Assembly: GCA_050187175.1 (NCBI GenBank)
Contig: JBFWXS010000016.1
Location: 27,274 to 91,273 of the forward strand
Source: Zeimonas sp050187175
GTDB lineage: Bacteria; Pseudomonadota; Gammaproteobacteria; Burkholderiales; Burkholderiaceae_E
Direction of reading: 5' to 3'
Length of the DNA: 64,000 nt
A program made the translations under genes and the position numbers. This document shows, in pieces, positions 49,150 to 57,478 of the stretch; the first letter of the stretch is position 1, and each line of letters opens with the position of its first letter. Below the pieces are notes generated by a model. It did no database searches. It was not told the DNA's origin and saw only the letters and a list, made by a program, of their open reading frames with translations.

Positions 49150-50871
49150 TCATGGGGACGGGGCGGCCTGGCGCCGGAAGGACAGCCATTGCCAGAGGAT
49201 GGTGACGACGGTCATTGCCAGGACGAGCCAGACGCCGATTGCCGCCGCCTTGTTCGGCTCGCCGCCGGCCCAGTAGCTCCACAGCAGCACCGCGACCGTG
49301 GCATTGCTGTCGCCCTGCAGCAGCAGCGCGGTGGACAGCTCGCGCATGACATGGGCGACGACCCAGATCCAGGCGCCGACCAGCGCGGGCAGCATCAGCG
49401 GCAGCACGATGCGGCGCACGGCCGCAGCCGGCGGGGCGCCGCTGGCTCGCGCGGCTTCCTCCAGTTCGGGATGCAGCTGGATCAGACTGGCGCTCGCCGC
49501 CCGCGAGGTGAAGGACAGATAGACCGTGACGTAGGCGATGACCAGGATCCACGCCGTCCCGTAGATCGGCACCACGCTCACGCTCAGGTAAACGTAGATC
49601 AAGGCCATGCCCATCATCGTTCCCGGGATGGCGAGCGGCACGAAGGCCAGCGTGTCGATCAACGGACCTGTGCGGCGCCGGCTGCGCAGGACCGCCCAGG
49701 CCACGAGCAGGGCAAGAATGCATACCAGCGTCGCGCTCAGCGCCGACACCCAGGCCGAGGTCCAGGTGGCCCGGCCCAGGCGTACGTTGTCCAGCAGCGC
49801 GCGGTGCTGGCTCAAGCCCAGTTGCGGCAGCATCTCGAGGCTCACCGGCGCCAGGTAGGGGGTCAGGCTGGTCCACAGCAGCACCCCCAACGGCGCAAGC
49901 ACCGCCAGGAAGAAATAGAGCAGGACCAGCGCGACGGCCAGCGGCATCGCTGCACCGAGCCGGAGCTGGCGCGGCCTGAATCCCTTGCCCGTGACGGTGA
50001 CGAAGCGGTTCGCCTGCGCCGTCATGCGACGGTAGGTCCAGGCCAGCGTGAGCAGCAATGCCAGGAACGTGATGCCGATCGCCGCGATCTGGCCGTATGC
50101 CGACGTGCCGCCTGACTGGTCGCTGGCCAGATAGACGATGCGCGAGGACACGACGAAGATGCCTGCTGGCATACCCAGCGTGCCGGGCACATCGAACACA
50201 AGGAACCCGACGATCAACAGATAGGCAGCGGCCGCGAGCAGTGCCGGCGTGAGCATCGGAATGAAAATGCGCAGGACCATCCGCGGCCAGCGCGCACCGC
50301 TGGCCATCGCGGCTTCTTCCAGTGCCGGATCCATGTTGCGAAAGGCGCTGGCGAGGATCAGATAGACGGAAGGCACCAGCGCCAGGGTCTCGACGAACAC
50401 CATCCCGCCCAGCGAATAGATGTTTAGAGGCCCGGCCTGCAGCCCGAGGCCTGCCTTGAGCAGATCGTTCAACCAGCCGTTGCGCGGGCTCGCCAGCAGA
50501 GCCCATCCCATCGCCAGCAGGAAGGGCGGCAGCACCATGGGCAGGGCGATCATGACGCGTGCCGTGCCGCGGAAGGGCAGGTCGGTGCGCTCGACCAGCC
50601 AGGCCAGCGTGCCGCCGAGCATCAGCGCGCCTGCGGTGCAGCCAAGCGCGAAGACGAACGTGTTCCAGACCAGCGTATAGAAGCCTGGATCTCCATAGAC
50701 GGCATGGAAGTGCTCGAAGCTCCAGCCGGGGTCCAGCGGCAGCCCGGTCGGCGTGACGCTGGCCACGAGCAGCAGAATCAGCGGTACCGCGACCAGATAG
50801 AGGAGGACCGGCAGCAGCGCAGCGTGCAGCAGTCCTGCGCCGCTGGGCCGTGGTGCGGCGGACGCGCTCAT
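49150..50871 (-). CDS. ABC importer permease, double-length (FbpB/AfuB type)
   Basis: 573 residues with two fused six-helix permease halves. Each half has an ATPase-contacting EAA loop: EEAAMASGARWPRMVLRIFIPML (about residues 184-206) and EEAARASGAPPAAAVRRIVLPLM (about 470-495). The fused permease is typical for Fe3+ and related importers of the AfuABC/FbpABC class. The start ATG at 50871 follows the substrate-binding-protein stop by 34 bases. Confidence 0.92.
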   Translation of the reverse strand: MSASAAPRPSGAGLLHAALLPVLLYLVAVPLILLLVASVTPTGLPLDPGWSFEHFHAVYGDPGFYTLVWNTFVFALGCTAGALMLGGTLAWLVERTDLPFRGTARVMIALPMVLPPFLLAMGWALLASPRNGWLNDLLKAGLGLQAGPLNIYSLGGMVFVETLALVPSVYLILASAFRNMDPALEEAAMASGARWPRMVLRIFIPMLTPALLAAAAYLLIVGFLVFDVPGTLGMPAGIFVVSSRIVYLASDQSGGTSAYGQIAAIGITFLALLLTLAWTYRRMTAQANRFVTVTGKGFRPRQLRLGAAMPLAVALVLLYFFLAVLAPLGVLLWTSLTPYLAPVSLEMLPQLGLSQHRALLDNVRLGRATWTSAWVSALSATLVCILALLVAWAVLRSRRRTGPLIDTLAFVPLAIPGTMMGMALIYVYLSVSVVPIYGTAWILVIAYVTVYLSFTSRAASASLIQLHPELEEAARASGAPPAAAVRRIVLPLMLPALVGAWIWVVAHVMRELSTALLLQGDSNATVAVLLWSYWAGGEPNKAAAIGVWLVLAMTVVTILWQWLSFRRQAAPSP

Positions 50872-50905
50872 CGCAGCACTCCCGGGCGGCGCCGGCGCTG
50901 CGTCA

Positions 50906-51916
50906 TCAGCGAGCGGCTCCTACTGACTCCATCAACTTGTTGTAGTACTCGTTCAGCGCCGCCAGCTCGGCCGACTGCTCCGGCGGCCATTCGGACAGCG
51001 TCTTGCCGCGGATGAACTGCGCCGTCTTCGTCTGCGCGACGAACGGGCTGCCGCGGCCGGTGGCATTCTCATACGCGATCGCACCTTCTTCGGAACCCAG
51101 CCACGACAGCAGCAGGCGCGCGCCTTCCGGATTGCGAGCATTCCTGGTGACGCCAGAGTAGATGATGTGCATCGGAACGACGTCCAGCGCCCGCATCCTG
51201 ATCGGCGCGCCGGCGTTCATCGGCGGCAGTGTTGCGTGGTACAGGCCGATGCCCAGGTCGACTTCGCCGGCGCCGACCGCCTGTGCCAGCGGGAACGTGC
51301 TCTTGAACAGCATGGGCTTGAGTGCGATGAAGCGCTCGAGCTGCCGGCGCGCCGTGTCCGGCCCCTGCGTGGCCGCGAGCTGCGCGAAGGCTCCGGCGCG
51401 CACCCACGATCCCATCCGGTTCGCCCACTTCGGATCGAGGAGCTGCTCCCAGGTGCTGGGGGCCTCGGCGTCGCTCACCTTGCGCGTATTCCAGGCGACC
51501 ACATAGACCGCCGCCGCGGTCGCCATCATGTAGGAGGTCGGCGTCAGGCTCTTGGGAACCCGCAGGCTGCCCCAGTTCACGTCCTCCATGTAGCCGCGGC
51601 TGTGGACCTGGAACAGCCGATCGGCGCCGTCGGTGAGCACGTCGCCGGTATAGCCGCGCGCCTGCATCTCCTGCACGGCACGCGCCACCAGATCGTTGCC
51701 ACCGATGAGCCGGGTATGGCGCACCTTGACGTCCGGATAGCGCTTCGAGAAGGCGGCGATGACCTTGTCGGCCTGCTCCGACGGAGAGCTTTCGTACCAG
51801 ACCACTGGCGCCTTCTTGGCCGCGACGGCCGCCAGTTCGGCCAGTGGCTGGGCCTGGCTTGGCGTGAATAGAGAACAGGCGGTCAGACTGATCAACCACG
51901 GAAGGGTCTTACGCAT
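50906..51916 (-). CDS. ABC importer extracellular solute-binding protein (Fe3+/AfuA-like family)
   Basis: 336 residues from ATG 51916, with GGGAG upstream. A GTG at 51928 is less likely. The signal sequence MRKTLPWLISLTACSLFTPS contains LTAC, a possible lipobox, but cleavage after SQA is equally plausible. The mature protein begins KKAPVVWYESSPSEQADKVIAAFSKRYPDVKVRHTR, typical of family 1/6 iron- and aminoethylphosphonate-type binding proteins. It continues with DVLTDGADRLFQVHSRGYME and GVTRNARNPEGARLLLSWLGSEEG. The iron-binding double Tyr of FbpA is not evident, so another ligand is likely. First gene of the minus-strand importer operon. Confidence 0.88.
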   Translation of the reverse strand: MRKTLPWLISLTACSLFTPSQAQPLAELAAVAAKKAPVVWYESSPSEQADKVIAAFSKRYPDVKVRHTRLIGGNDLVARAVQEMQARGYTGDVLTDGADRLFQVHSRGYMEDVNWGSLRVPKSLTPTSYMMATAAAVYVVAWNTRKVSDAEAPSTWEQLLDPKWANRMGSWVRAGAFAQLAATQGPDTARRQLERFIALKPMLFKSTFPLAQAVGAGEVDLGIGLYHATLPPMNAGAPIRMRALDVVPMHIIYSGVTRNARNPEGARLLLSWLGSEEGAIAYENATGRGSPFVAQTKTAQFIRGKTLSEWPPEQSAELAALNEYYNKLMESVGAAR

Positions 51917-52025
51917 GGCTACTCCCACAAGGTGGTCCAGCGAGGTCGCGGGCCGTCCAAGGCCAGGCTTGCGGCCTTAAATTGCACGCGAAAATCGAAT
52001 TCTTGGGGGGATATTACGGTAGAAA

Positions 52026-52045
52026 AATAGGTATTACTACCTATT
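52026..52045. promoter_or_regulatory. Perfect inverted repeat, candidate GntR operator
   Basis: AATAGGTA-TTAC-TACCTATT. It lies 109 bases before the importer ATG and 64 bases before the GntR-family start, over the likely promoter of the minus-strand operon (TAATAT as a possible -10 near 52011-52016). FCD-type GntR proteins usually bind sites of this size. Confidence 0.65.
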
Positions 52046-52052
52046 CATAAGA

Positions 52053-52070
52053 AAAAATGCATGCATTTTT
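52053..52070. promoter_or_regulatory. 18-bp perfect palindrome in the same intergenic region
   Basis: AAAAATGCA followed directly by its reverse complement TGCATTTTT. It lies just upstream of TATAGT (52077-52082), a plausible -10 of the GntR gene, so binding here could autoregulate the regulator. Confidence 0.55.
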
Positions 52071-52109
52071 ATGGCCTATAGTGGGACCGTCGCGGTTGAT
52101 GAAGGCCAT

Positions 52110-52862
52110 ATGAGTTCCCAGATCGACAGGGTGGTGACTGCGCTGCGCGGCCGCATTCTGACCGGTGCGCTCCCCGCCGGACACCGTGTGGTGGAAGTCC
52201 GGTTCTCGAAGGAACTGAAGGTATCGCGCACTCCGTTGCGGCTTGCCCTGGGCGAGCTGGAGAAGGAGGGGCTGCTCGAACGCATGCCGAAGCGCGGCTT
52301 TCGAGTGCGGACGTTCACGGTGGGCGAGATCGCCGAGGCCGTGGACGTGCGCGGCGTGCTCGAGGGGATGGCCGCGCGCCTCGCCGCGGAGCGAGGCGTC
52401 GCTATCGTGCTGCTTCAGCAGATGGAAGACTGCGTCGCCCTCGGGCAGCGCATTCTCGATGCGGCCGCGGGGTCCGACGGAGTTATCGATGCAGCCCGCT
52501 GGTCGGAAATGAATCGTCGATTGCACGCGTTGATCGTGCAGGCCAGCGGCAACTCGGCGCTGGCCGCGACGCTGGAGTTCGTCAGCCGTACGCCTATGGC
52601 GAGCGCCGGCGCGCTGACCCTGCAGGGCGTTCTCCCCGAGCTGGAGTGGGAGACGATCAGCCGGGCCCAGGCCGATCATGCCGACTGCGTCTCGGCGATC
52701 CGGGCCGGCATGGGCAGCCGCGCGGAGGCGATCATGCGCGAACATGCCTTCCGCAGCAGGGAAAACAAGAAGACCATGATCGCGCGCCTGTCCAAGGTGG
52801 CGGCGAGCCAATTGGGACCGCTTGCGGCCGGTTCGGGGCATCAGGGGGCGCAACCGGCATAG
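52110..52862 (+). CDS. GntR-family regulator (FCD subfamily)
   Basis: 250 residues from ATG 52110, preceded by GAAGG. An ATG at 52071 adds 13 residues but has no ribosome binding site and lies inside the promoter. Winged helix residues about 5-70: IDRVVTALRGRILTGALPAG, EVRFSKELKVSRTPLRLALGELEKEGLLER, KRGFRVRTF. The C-terminal all-helical FCD effector domain carries the Asp/His-type metal or ligand pocket (DVRGVLEGMAARLAAERG, MNRRLHALIVQASGN, DHADCVSAIRAGMGSRAEAIMREH). Divergent from the importer, which it likely represses until the imported compound is present. The quinone oxidoreductase gene follows on the same strand after 9 bases. Confidence 0.9.
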   Translation: MSSQIDRVVTALRGRILTGALPAGHRVVEVRFSKELKVSRTPLRLALGELEKEGLLERMPKRGFRVRTFTVGEIAEAVDVRGVLEGMAARLAAERGVAIVLLQQMEDCVALGQRILDAAAGSDGVIDAARWSEMNRRLHALIVQASGNSALAATLEFVSRTPMASAGALTLQGVLPELEWETISRAQADHADCVSAIRAGMGSRAEAIMREHAFRSRENKKTMIARLSKVAASQLGPLAAGSGHQGAQPA

Positions 52863-52871
52863 AATCGCTCG

Positions 52872-53903
52872 ATGAGCTCGAACAATGATCCGCGCATGCG
52901 CGCCATCGTCTGCGATTCCTGGGGCGGCTATCGCGCGCTGAAATCTTCGCTGGCCGAGCGGCCCGCGCTTCGCTCCGGCAGCGTCCGCATCGCCGTCCAT
53001 TACGCCACCGTCGGCTTCGGCGTGTCGGTGCTGGTCGCCGGCAAGTATCAGCGCAAGCCGCCGCTGCCCTTCGTGCCCGGCTCGGAGGTCAGCGGTGTCG
53101 TCACCGCGGTGGCCGACGACGCCTGCGGCCTGCGCGTCGGCGATCGCGTGGCCGCCATTGCCGACTGGGGCGGCTATGCCGAGGAAGTGGTGGTCACCAC
53201 CGAGACGGTCTGGCCGGTGCCCGATTCGATTCCGCTGTCGGTCGCCTGTTCGGTGCCGGCCACTTACGGCACCTCATGGATGGCGCTGCATCGGCGCGGA
53301 AGGGTCGCGGCCGGCGACAGCGTGCTCGTGTTCGGCGCCGCCGGCGGCGTCGGCCTGCCGGCCGTCGAGATCGCACGGCTCGCGGGCGCGCACGTCATTG
53401 CCGTCGCGCGCACCGACGAGCGGCTGGCCGTCGCGCTGGAGCACGGCGCGCACGAGGGGCTGCGCAACGACACGCCCGAGCTGGGCCGGCTGCTGAAGCA
53501 GCGCAACGGCGGCCGCGGCATCGACATCGTGTTCGATCCGGTCGGCGGGGCGATGTTCGACGAGGCGCTGCGCTGCGCGGCTCCCGAAGGCCGCATCCTG
53601 GTCATAGGCTTCGCCAGCGGCACGATCCCGCAGATTCCGGCCAACCTGCTGCTGGTGAAGAACGTACAGGTGGTCGGCGTCAACTTCGGCCTGTACACGG
53701 GCTGGACGCCGCTTGACGAGCGCAAGCGCTACGCGCCGGTGCTGCGCGAGATGATGCAGACGCTGTTCGGGCAGGTAGCCGACGGTTCGCTGCGGCCGGA
53801 GTCGTCGCGCACCTATCCGCTGGAAAACGTCGTCGATGCGTTCGAGTTCCTGCTGGCCCGCGAGTCGGTGGGCCGGGTGCTGCTGAAGGTGGCGGACGAC
53901 TAG
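52872..53903 (+). CDS. NADPH:quinone oxidoreductase-family zinc-independent dehydrogenase
   Basis: 343 residues of the medium-chain reductase superfamily, quinone-oxidoreductase branch. N-terminal GroES-like fold (RIAVHYATVGFGVSVLVAGKYQRKPPLPFVPGSE, DRVAAIADWGGYAEEV), then the cofactor motif VFGAAGGVGLPAVEIARLAGAHVIAVART and GGRGIDIVFDPVGGAMFDEALRC. The catalytic-zinc Cys/His set of alcohol dehydrogenases is missing. It reads from the GntR gene with 9 bases between, suggesting co-transcription with the regulator. Substrate unknown (quinones or enoyl compounds). Confidence 0.9.
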   Translation: MSSNNDPRMRAIVCDSWGGYRALKSSLAERPALRSGSVRIAVHYATVGFGVSVLVAGKYQRKPPLPFVPGSEVSGVVTAVADDACGLRVGDRVAAIADWGGYAEEVVVTTETVWPVPDSIPLSVACSVPATYGTSWMALHRRGRVAAGDSVLVFGAAGGVGLPAVEIARLAGAHVIAVARTDERLAVALEHGAHEGLRNDTPELGRLLKQRNGGRGIDIVFDPVGGAMFDEALRCAAPEGRILVIGFASGTIPQIPANLLLVKNVQVVGVNFGLYTGWTPLDERKRYAPVLREMMQTLFGQVADGSLRPESSRTYPLENVVDAFEFLLARESVGRVLLKVADD

Positions 53904-53909
53904 GTTGCA

Positions 53910-53955
53910 ATAGACGCTGGCGCACGCCCGACATAGACGCTGGCGCGCGCCCGAC
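53910..53955. repeat. 23-bp tandem duplication before the CoA-transferase gene
   Basis: 53910-53932 and 53933-53955 differ by a single base (unit ATAGACGCTGGCG, then C(A/G)CGCCCGAC). It lies 25 bases before the next ATG. Confidence 0.85.
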
Positions 53956-53980
53956 AGCGGACCCTGGCAGAGAGGAGACC

Positions 53981-55171
53981 ATGACGAAAGCGCTGCACGG
54001 CCTGCGCGTGCTCGAACTGGGAAGTCTGATCGGCGGGCCGTTCTGCGGCACGCTGATGGCTGAATTCGGCGCCGAGGTGATCAAGGTCGAGGACCCGGAG
54101 ACCGGCGATCCGGCCCGGCAGCTGGGCGCGGCGCTGGACGATACCAGCACGCTGTTCGCGGCGATGGCGCGCAACAAGCGCTGCATCACGCTCGATCTGC
54201 GCCGGTCCGAAGGGCAGGCGCTGCTGAAGCGGCTTGCGTCGAACTGCGACGTCGTGCTGGAGAATTTCCGCGTCGGCACGCTGCGCGCATGGAACATCGA
54301 CTACGCTGCGCTGAGCGCCGTCAATCCGCGCCTGGTCATGGCGCACGTATCCGGCTTCGGCCAGGACGGGCCGTATCGGAACCGGCTCGCCTTCGACCGG
54401 ATCGCCACCGCCTTCGCGGGGCAGGACTGGATCACCGGCTTTCCGGAGAATCCGCCCACCCGCCCCGGTGGCGCGCTGGCCGACTGCGTCGCGGCACTGT
54501 TCTGCACCATCGGCGTCATGTTCGCGCTGCACCACCGGGATGCGATCAGCGGCCGCGGGCAGGAAGTCGATCTGGCGCTGTATGAAGGCATCTTCAGGCT
54601 CAACCTGGGCGTGGAAGCCTTCGGCCTCAACGGTACGATTCCACAGCGCAGCGGCAACGCGAATCCCGGCATCGCTCCGGCTGAGACCTTCCGCACGCGC
54701 GACGACAACTGGCTCGTCGTCAATGCAGGCACCGACAGCACGTGGAAGCGGCTGGCGCAGCTGATGGGGCGCGCCGATCTGATCGACGATCCGCGCTTCA
54801 AGTCGGCGCGGCAGCGTGCGCAGAACCAGGCCGAGCTGCACCGGATCGTCGGGCAGTGGGTCGCCGAGCGCGACCTGGAAGCCTCGCTCGACGTGCTCGA
54901 ACGCGAGCAGGTGCCGGCCGGCAAGATCAACAGCATCGCCGACGTAGTGCGCGACCCGCACGTGCAGGCGCGCCAGAACGTCATCGAAGCAGTGCTCGAC
55001 AGCGGACGCAAGTTCCTGACGACGGGCGTGATTCCGAAGCTGTCCGAATCGCCGGGCAGCGTCGATTTCGTGGCGCCTAAGCTGGGCGCTCACAACGAAG
55101 AGGTCTACGGCGGGCTGCTGGGACTGTCGGGTGCGGAGCTGCGGTCGCTGAAGGAGAGCGGCATCATCTGA
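53981..55171 (+). CDS. CaiB/BaiF-family (class III) CoA transferase
   Basis: 396 residues from ATG 53981, with GAGGAG upstream. Class III CoA transferases move CoA between organic acids via a mixed anhydride on Asp. N-terminal LRVLELGSLIGGPFCGTLMAEFGAEVIKVEDPETGDPAR, NKRCITLDLRRSEGQALLKRL, VLENFRVGTLRAWNID and the probable catalytic Asp in PGGALADCVAALFCTIG (about residue 168). The C-terminal half has VNAGTDSTWKRLAQLMGR and DVVRDPHVQARQN. Its final 8 bases overlap the tail of the convergent hydroxy-acid oxidase gene. Donor and acceptor are unknown. Confidence 0.92.
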   Translation: MTKALHGLRVLELGSLIGGPFCGTLMAEFGAEVIKVEDPETGDPARQLGAALDDTSTLFAAMARNKRCITLDLRRSEGQALLKRLASNCDVVLENFRVGTLRAWNIDYAALSAVNPRLVMAHVSGFGQDGPYRNRLAFDRIATAFAGQDWITGFPENPPTRPGGALADCVAALFCTIGVMFALHHRDAISGRGQEVDLALYEGIFRLNLGVEAFGLNGTIPQRSGNANPGIAPAETFRTRDDNWLVVNAGTDSTWKRLAQLMGRADLIDDPRFKSARQRAQNQAELHRIVGQWVAERDLEASLDVLEREQVPAGKINSIADVVRDPHVQARQNVIEAVLDSGRKFLTTGVIPKLSESPGSVDFVAPKLGAHNEEVYGGLLGLSGAELRSLKESGII

Positions 55172-56345
55172 TGCGCCGCGTCTCGGCCAGCCAGGCCGGC
55201 GTCAGCTCGTCGAGCTCGCGCAGCCCGAGCATGCCCATGTCGCGCGCGATCTCCTGCTGCAGCAGCGTCATGGCATGCGCGGCGCCGGCGCGCTGCGCCA
55301 CGGCCAGCGCGAATGCGAACGGCCGTCCGACGAACACGCAGCGGGCGCCGAGCGCGATCGCTTTCAGGACGTCGGTGCCGCGGCGCACGCCGCTGTCCAG
55401 CATGACGACCCGGTCACGCGCTGCCTCGACGATCTCGGGCAGCACGCGCAGCGGCGCCACCGAGCCGTCCAGCTGGCGGCCGCCGTGGTTGGACACGATG
55501 AGGCCGTCCATGCCGGCGTCCACGGCCGTGGCCGCATCCTCGGCATTCAGAATGCCCTTGATGATCATCGGACCGCGCCAGCGCCGGCGGATCACGCGCA
55601 GATGTTCCCAGGTCAGGTGGCCGCGCTCGGCGAAGTCGCGCAGCACGTTCGACGATACGATCGGCGCACCGCGCGTCGCGAAGTTGTTCTCGAAATGCGG
55701 CATGCCGTGCCGCGCGAGCGTCCGCGCGAAGGTGCCCAGCAGCCAGCGCGGATGCGTGATGCCCTGCCACGCGAGGCTCAGGCTGGGCCGCAGCGGCGCC
55801 GAGAATCCGGCGCGCAGATTGTTCTCGCGATTGGCCGACACCGGCGTGTCGACCGTCACCACCAGCGTGTGCACACCGGCTTGTTCGACGCGATCGATCA
55901 GCTGCGCGATCTGCGTCGCGTCGCCGGGCAGGTAGGCCTGGAACCAGGTGCCGGGCGCAGCGTCGATCACTTCCTCCAGCCGGATCAGCGACGAGCCGCT
56001 CAGCACGCACGGAATGCCTGCGTCGCGCGCGGCCTGCGCGAGCGCGATGTCGCCGCGATAAGCCGTCAGTGCGCACAGGCCCATCGGCGCGACGCCGAAC
56101 GGGGCCGCATAGCGGCGGCCGAACAGCGTGATTCCGGTCGAGCGCTGCGAGACGTCGCGCAGGACGCGCGGCTTGAATCCGTAGTCGAGGAAGCTGTCGC
56201 GGTTGGCTCGCTTGGACTGATCGTCCTCGACGCCGCCCGCAATGTAGGCATGGATGGGCCGCGGCAGGCGGCGCTGTGCGTGCGGCTCGAAGTCGTCCAG
56301 GCAGAGGATGCGGCGCAGGCTTCGGCCGGGCGGCGGCGCGCTCAT
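55164..56345 (-). CDS. FMN-dependent alpha-hydroxy-acid oxidase/dehydrogenase
   Basis: 393 residues from ATG 56345. TIM-barrel family including L-lactate dehydrogenase LldD, glycolate oxidase and mandelate dehydrogenase. N-terminal LCLDDFEPHAQRRLPRPIHAYIAGGVEDD, GITLFGRRYAAPFGVAPMGL, TLVVTVDTPVSANRENN, PMIIKGILNAEDAATAVDAG, the catalytic His/Arg block GLIVSNHGGRQLDGSVAPL and FMN-phosphate motif DSGVRRGTDVLKAIALGARCVFVGRPF. It lies downstream of an alpha/beta hydrolase with a 4-base overlap, so the two are coupled. Lactate is possible but not shown. Confidence 0.93.
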   Translation of the reverse strand: MSAPPPGRSLRRILCLDDFEPHAQRRLPRPIHAYIAGGVEDDQSKRANRDSFLDYGFKPRVLRDVSQRSTGITLFGRRYAAPFGVAPMGLCALTAYRGDIALAQAARDAGIPCVLSGSSLIRLEEVIDAAPGTWFQAYLPGDATQIAQLIDRVEQAGVHTLVVTVDTPVSANRENNLRAGFSAPLRPSLSLAWQGITHPRWLLGTFARTLARHGMPHFENNFATRGAPIVSSNVLRDFAERGHLTWEHLRVIRRRWRGPMIIKGILNAEDAATAVDAGMDGLIVSNHGGRQLDGSVAPLRVLPEIVEAARDRVVMLDSGVRRGTDVLKAIALGARCVFVGRPFAFALAVAQRAGAAHAMTLLQQEIARDMGMLGLRELDELTPAWLAETRRIR

Positions 56346-57334
56346 CGCCGCGGCGAGCTCATCAGCCGGCGCAGCGCGCTGAAGCTCTGTTCGGCCACCG
56401 CGGCGCAGGCGGCGCTGCTGCCGATCCAGCGCAGAAAGCCGTGCGGCATGCCCGCGGCCAGCAGCAGCACGGTATCGGGCGCGCTCGGCGCCAACCGCTG
56501 CACCAGGATCTCGGCATCGCTGCGCAGCGGGTCCAGTTCCGCTGCGATCGCGACCGCCGGAGGCAATCCGTCGAGCTCGGCCGCGACCAGCGGCGCCACG
56601 CGCGCATCGTCGCGGCGCAGGACGCCGCCGCAATAGTCGTTCAGGATGCGCTCGCAGCGGGCTCGTGTCAGCAGCGGCGCCTCGGCGTTTTCGCGATACG
56701 AAGGCGTATCGAAATCGACGCCGATGATCGGGTACGCCAGCCACAGCGCGCGCAGCGCGACTTCGCCGCGCAGCGCCAGCGCCGCGGCCAGCGCGAGATT
56801 GGCGCCCGAGCTGTCGCCGCCGGCGGCGAGCGCACCGGCCTCGACGCCCAGGCTGGCGGCCCAGACCGGCAGCCAGCGCAGCACTGCGACGGCATCGTCG
56901 AATGCGGCCGGGAAGACGTGCTCAGGCAGCACCCGATAGTCGACGCTCGCCACCGCGCAGCCGCTGCCGGCTGCGAGCGCGCAGGCGACGGCGTCGTGGC
57001 TGTCGAGGTCGCCGTTCGTGAAGCCGCCGCCGTGGAAGTAGGCGATGACGCCGGTCGGGGCCGCCGTCGCCGGCCGGTACAGCCGCAGCGCGATCGGCGC
57101 TGCGCCGGTGCGCGGCAGCTGGCTGTCGTCGATGCGCAGGCCGCTGTGCGGGCCTGAGGCTGGCCGCACGAGCGGCTTCTTGCCGGCCACGAACGACGCG
57201 CGGACCTGGGCCGGCGACTGCAGGTGCGCCGGGGGACCTGCCGCCGCCGCGGCCTCGGCCTGGCGCACGAGTTCGGCGATGCCGGGATGGAGTCTGTCCT
57301 TGAAGGCGGTGAAGGCGGCGGTCTGCAGAGTCAT
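56342..57334 (-). CDS. Alpha/beta hydrolase, hormone-sensitive-lipase (HSL) type esterase
   Basis: 330 residues from ATG 57334. HSL-family carboxylesterase: oxyanion motif VIAYFHGGGFTNGDLDSHD, nucleophile elbow AAGGDSSGANLALAAALAL (Ser near 160), acid residue in IAAELDPLRSDAEILV and catalytic His in AGMPHGFLRWIG. It has no signal peptide, so it is cytosolic. It overlaps the hydroxy-acid oxidase start. Together they could hydrolyse an ester and oxidise the resulting hydroxy acid, which is inference. Divergent from the LysR gene across about 144 bases. Confidence 0.92.
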   Translation of the reverse strand: MTLQTAAFTAFKDRLHPGIAELVRQAEAAAAAGPPAHLQSPAQVRASFVAGKKPLVRPASGPHSGLRIDDSQLPRTGAAPIALRLYRPATAAPTGVIAYFHGGGFTNGDLDSHDAVACALAAGSGCAVASVDYRVLPEHVFPAAFDDAVAVLRWLPVWAASLGVEAGALAAGGDSSGANLALAAALALRGEVALRALWLAYPIIGVDFDTPSYRENAEAPLLTRARCERILNDYCGGVLRRDDARVAPLVAAELDGLPPAVAIAAELDPLRSDAEILVQRLAPSAPDTVLLLAAGMPHGFLRWIGSSAACAAVAEQSFSALRRLMSSPRR

Positions 57335-57478
57335 GGCATTGCGGATGACGTGCGGCCGGGCCGCTGCCGGCCGGCCCGAGGAAGTGCAGCATGGTAGTTC
57401 ATGAGCGTGCCGCGGCGCGATACCGGTTGCAGCTGCGGGGGATGCCGCGGCGGCATGGCGCTGGTAGCATGCGGGCCC

